The notes under the pieces: model-generated | Told to the model about the DNA's origin: nothing | The model's input: the letters and a program-made list of their open reading frames with translations, nothing else | Databases searched by the model: none | Part shown: positions 29,452-31,274 of the stretch, piece after piece | Numbering within the stretch: the stretch's first letter is position 1 | How the letters are laid out: each line of letters begins with the position of its first letter | Position numbers and translations under genes: made by a program | Source: JAIQFR01 sp041494445 | GTDB lineage: Bacteria > Acidobacteriota > Polarisedimenticolia > Polarisedimenticolales > JAIQFR01 | DNA: 31,274 nt | NCBI GenBank assembly: GCA_041494445.1 | Contig: JBGQAU010000032.1 | Location: 1 to 31,274 of the forward strand | Direction: 5' to 3'

Positions 29452-31274
29452 ATGGGCCCAAGAGAAAACGGCGAGCCTCCGAGCGGGCGCAAGCAGCGGG
29501 CTCTCTTGAGGGCCGAGGCCTTCAGCCGGCGCCGCTGGGGGCTCGTCTTCCTGGTCACGGCGCTCCTGGTCGCGCTGTCGTCGTGGCTGGGCTCCCACCT
29601 CGAGCTGGAGTCCGACGTGCTCCAGCTGGTCCCCCGCGGCAGCCGCAAGATCGACACCTTCAAGACGGCGCTCCGAGACTTCGGGTCCATTGACTACCTC
29701 ATGGTCCTGCTGCAGGCCGGGGAGGGGGAGGGGCCCGACGAGCTGGAGGACTTCGCCGACCTGCTCGCGGAGAAGCTCCAGAAGCGGCACGACCTGGTGC
29801 AGTTCGTCGAGTACCGGTTCCAGCCGGACGCCGGCTTCCTGAAGCTCTTCTCCGAGAACGCGCTGCTGTTCCTGCCGCCGGAAGAACTCGAGGCGGTCGC
29901 GGCGAAGCTCACCGACGAGGCGATCCTGCGGCAGTTCCGCGAGAACCGGCTGGCGCAGGCGTCGCCCACCGCGACCCTCGCCGAGAACCTCGTCCTGCGC
30001 GACCCGCTGGGGCTGATGCCGCTCTTCCTGAACCGGCTCCTGGGCCATCGCGGGGCTCTGAAGATCGACCTCTCCGACGGATACTACCTCGCCCGCGACG
30101 GGCGGAGCCTAATCCTGCTGGTGAAGCCGACGGGCCCCTCGCAGGACCTGGTCTTCGACCGGACTCTCGTCGACGCGGTCCGCGCCGACGAGGCGGCGAC
30201 GCGGGCCGAGCTGGTGCAGGAGGCGGGGGCGGGCGCGAAGCCGTCCGCCATCCGCGCGCGCTACAGCGGCAACCACGCCATGGCCCTCGAGGAGGCCGCG
30301 CTGATCCGCCAGGACGTCCGGTTCAACCTGTTCGCCTCCCTCATCACGGTCTCCGCGCTCTACTGGCTCTGCTACCGGCGCTTCGCCGCTCTGCTGTACT
30401 CCACCGTGCCGCTCGTGGTCGGGCAGGCCCTCACTTTCGCGGTGGCTTTCCTCGTGTTCCGGCGGCTGAACTCCGCCTCCTCGTCCTTCACCGCGCTCCT
30501 GATGGGCCTCGGCACCGATTTCACCATCGTGATGTACGCGCGCTACGTGGAGGAGCGGCAGCGGGGGGCGACCCTGGCGGAGGCCACGGCGCGGATGGTC
30601 GGAGAGTCCGGGCTCGGCGTGTTCACCGGCGCGATCACCTCCGCCGGGACCTTCTACGCCCTGTGCATCAGCAGCTTCGGCGGTCTCTTCGACCTCGGCT
30701 TTCTGATCGGCACGGGGATCCTGATCTGCGCGCTGGTGATCGTGTTCCTCCTTCCGGCGATGATCGCGTGGAACGAGGGGGTGCGCTCGCGCAAGACAGA
30801 CGTGGTCCAGAAGCTCCACCTGCAGTCCTTCGGCCTCGAGCGCGTGATGCCCGTGTGCGCCCGCCACCCGGTCGCGACGGTCGGCGCCGTCGCCGCGCTC
30901 ACCCTGGCGGGGGGCTTCATGGCGCTCCGGCTGGATTTCGACGATTCGATCAAGGGGCTCCGCAGCAACCGGTCCGAATCCACGCGGACTCTCGACGAGA
31001 TCTCGGAGAGATTCGGCGCGTCGCTCTCGTACATGATGGCGATCGCCGAGGGGAAGACCGTGGACGAGGCGGTGGCGAGGACGCAGAAGGTCGAGGAGAG
31101 GCTCGCGCCGTTCCTGCGCGATGGGACCATCGGCTCGGCCGAGTCGATCCTCTCCTACCTGCCGCCGGCGGCGCAGCAGGAGAAGGTGATCGCGGCGCTC
31201 CGGGCGGGGGCAGGCGGCAAGTTCGACTCGCGGAGGATCGAGGCGACGTTCCTGAAGGCGCTGGAGGAGAACGG
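29452..31274 (+). CDS. MMPL/RND-family membrane protein, 3' end beyond window
   Basis: At least 607 residues of a large inner-membrane protein of the RND superfamily (MMPL type; possibly HpnN-like, not provable here). An N-terminal TM helix (WGLVFLVTALLVALSSWLG) is followed by a periplasmic loop of about 240 residues. A five-helix bundle then contains LLMGLGTDFTIVMYARYVEE, the family's conserved GxDF/Y motif, and GAITSAGTFYALCISSFGG. A second repeat begins with another helix near ATVGAVAALTLAGGF and a second periplasmic domain, which the window cuts. Such proteins export lipids or hydrophobic compounds using the proton gradient. The substrate is not evident; no lipid-synthesis gene is adjacent. 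Confidence 0.85.
   Translation, partial: MGPRENGEPPSGRKQRALLRAEAFSRRRWGLVFLVTALLVALSSWLGSHLELESDVLQLVPRGSRKIDTFKTALRDFGSIDYLMVLLQAGEGEGPDELEDFADLLAEKLQKRHDLVQFVEYRFQPDAGFLKLFSENALLFLPPEELEAVAAKLTDEAILRQFRENRLAQASPTATLAENLVLRDPLGLMPLFLNRLLGHRGALKIDLSDGYYLARDGRSLILLVKPTGPSQDLVFDRTLVDAVRADEAATRAELVQEAGAGAKPSAIRARYSGNHAMALEEAALIRQDVRFNLFASLITVSALYWLCYRRFAALLYSTVPLVVGQALTFAVAFLVFRRLNSASSSFTALLMGLGTDFTIVMYARYVEERQRGATLAEATARMVGESGLGVFTGAITSAGTFYALCISSFGGLFDLGFLIGTGILICALVIVFLLPAMIAWNEGVRSRKTDVVQKLHLQSFGLERVMPVCARHPVATVGAVAALTLAGGFMALRLDFDDSIKGLRSNRSESTRTLDEISERFGASLSYMMAIAEGKTVDEAVARTQKVEERLAPFLRDGTIGSAESILSYLPPAAQQEKVIAALRAGAGGKFDSRRIEATFLKALEEN

Overview
This is a high-GC, gene-dense bacterial chromosome segment. 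Most genes follow strong Shine-Dalgarno sites, and many junctions overlap as ATGA, GTGA or TGATG. The gene set (short-form Gnd, OpcA partner of Zwf, AspT/YidE-type exchanger, C4 zinc-ribbon/RNase H-like/YggS/DivIVA run, HutI, ornithine aminotransferase) would suit an uncultured soil, sediment or subsurface Acidobacteriota-like organism. That is an inference from gene content; there is no rRNA or other marker to prove it.

Layout. 1-2169 (-): a magnesium-type P-type ATPase, cut by the window edge. 2296-5495 (+): a HerA/VirB4-like ATPase with a coiled-coil tail, then endonuclease III. 5512-7176 (-): an AspT/YidE-like exchanger. 7324-10614 (+): a dual-CDGSH Fe-S protein, glucokinase and transketolase. 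10615-12110: an accessory island with a HicA toxin, an unusual fused HicB antitoxin, a repeat-bearing promoter and several gene remnants. 12150-14054 (-): acetyl-CoA synthetase. 14283-18580 (-): the overlapping operon gnd-zwf-opcA-pgl. 18701-23017 (+): a probable operon of a CDP-diglyceride-synthase-like membrane protein, a PlsC acyltransferase fused to a degenerate nucleotide-kinase-like domain, an M29 aminopeptidase, an M52 (hydrogenase maturation) protease and a hemerythrin. 23014-23176 (+): a possible independent small RNA with its own promoter and a perfect terminator. 23220-27024 (+): zinc-ribbon protein, RNase HI-like protein, YggS, DivIVA and imidazolonepropionase. 27029-29239 (-): a single-pass membrane protein, a zinc-ribbon protein with a TTG start, and ornithine aminotransferase. 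29452-31274 (+): an MMPL/RND-family membrane protein, cut by the window edge.

How the genes work together. Glucokinase, Zwf, OpcA, Pgl, Gnd and transketolase form almost a complete route from glucose through the oxidative pentose phosphate pathway. They lie as two blocks on opposite strands, separated by the toxin-antitoxin island and acs. The 18701-23017 block joins membrane-lipid synthesis to three putative metalloproteins. The YggS-DivIVA pair recalls the yggS/divIVA division-site clusters of other bacteria.

The most novel-looking elements are the fused antitoxin with its promoter repeats, the PlsC fusion with a degenerate P-loop, the candidate small RNA, and the remnant-rich island next to transketolase. 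No tRNA, rRNA, CRISPR array or complete insertion sequence was seen. The only stretch over 300 bases without an intact gene is 11436-12149.
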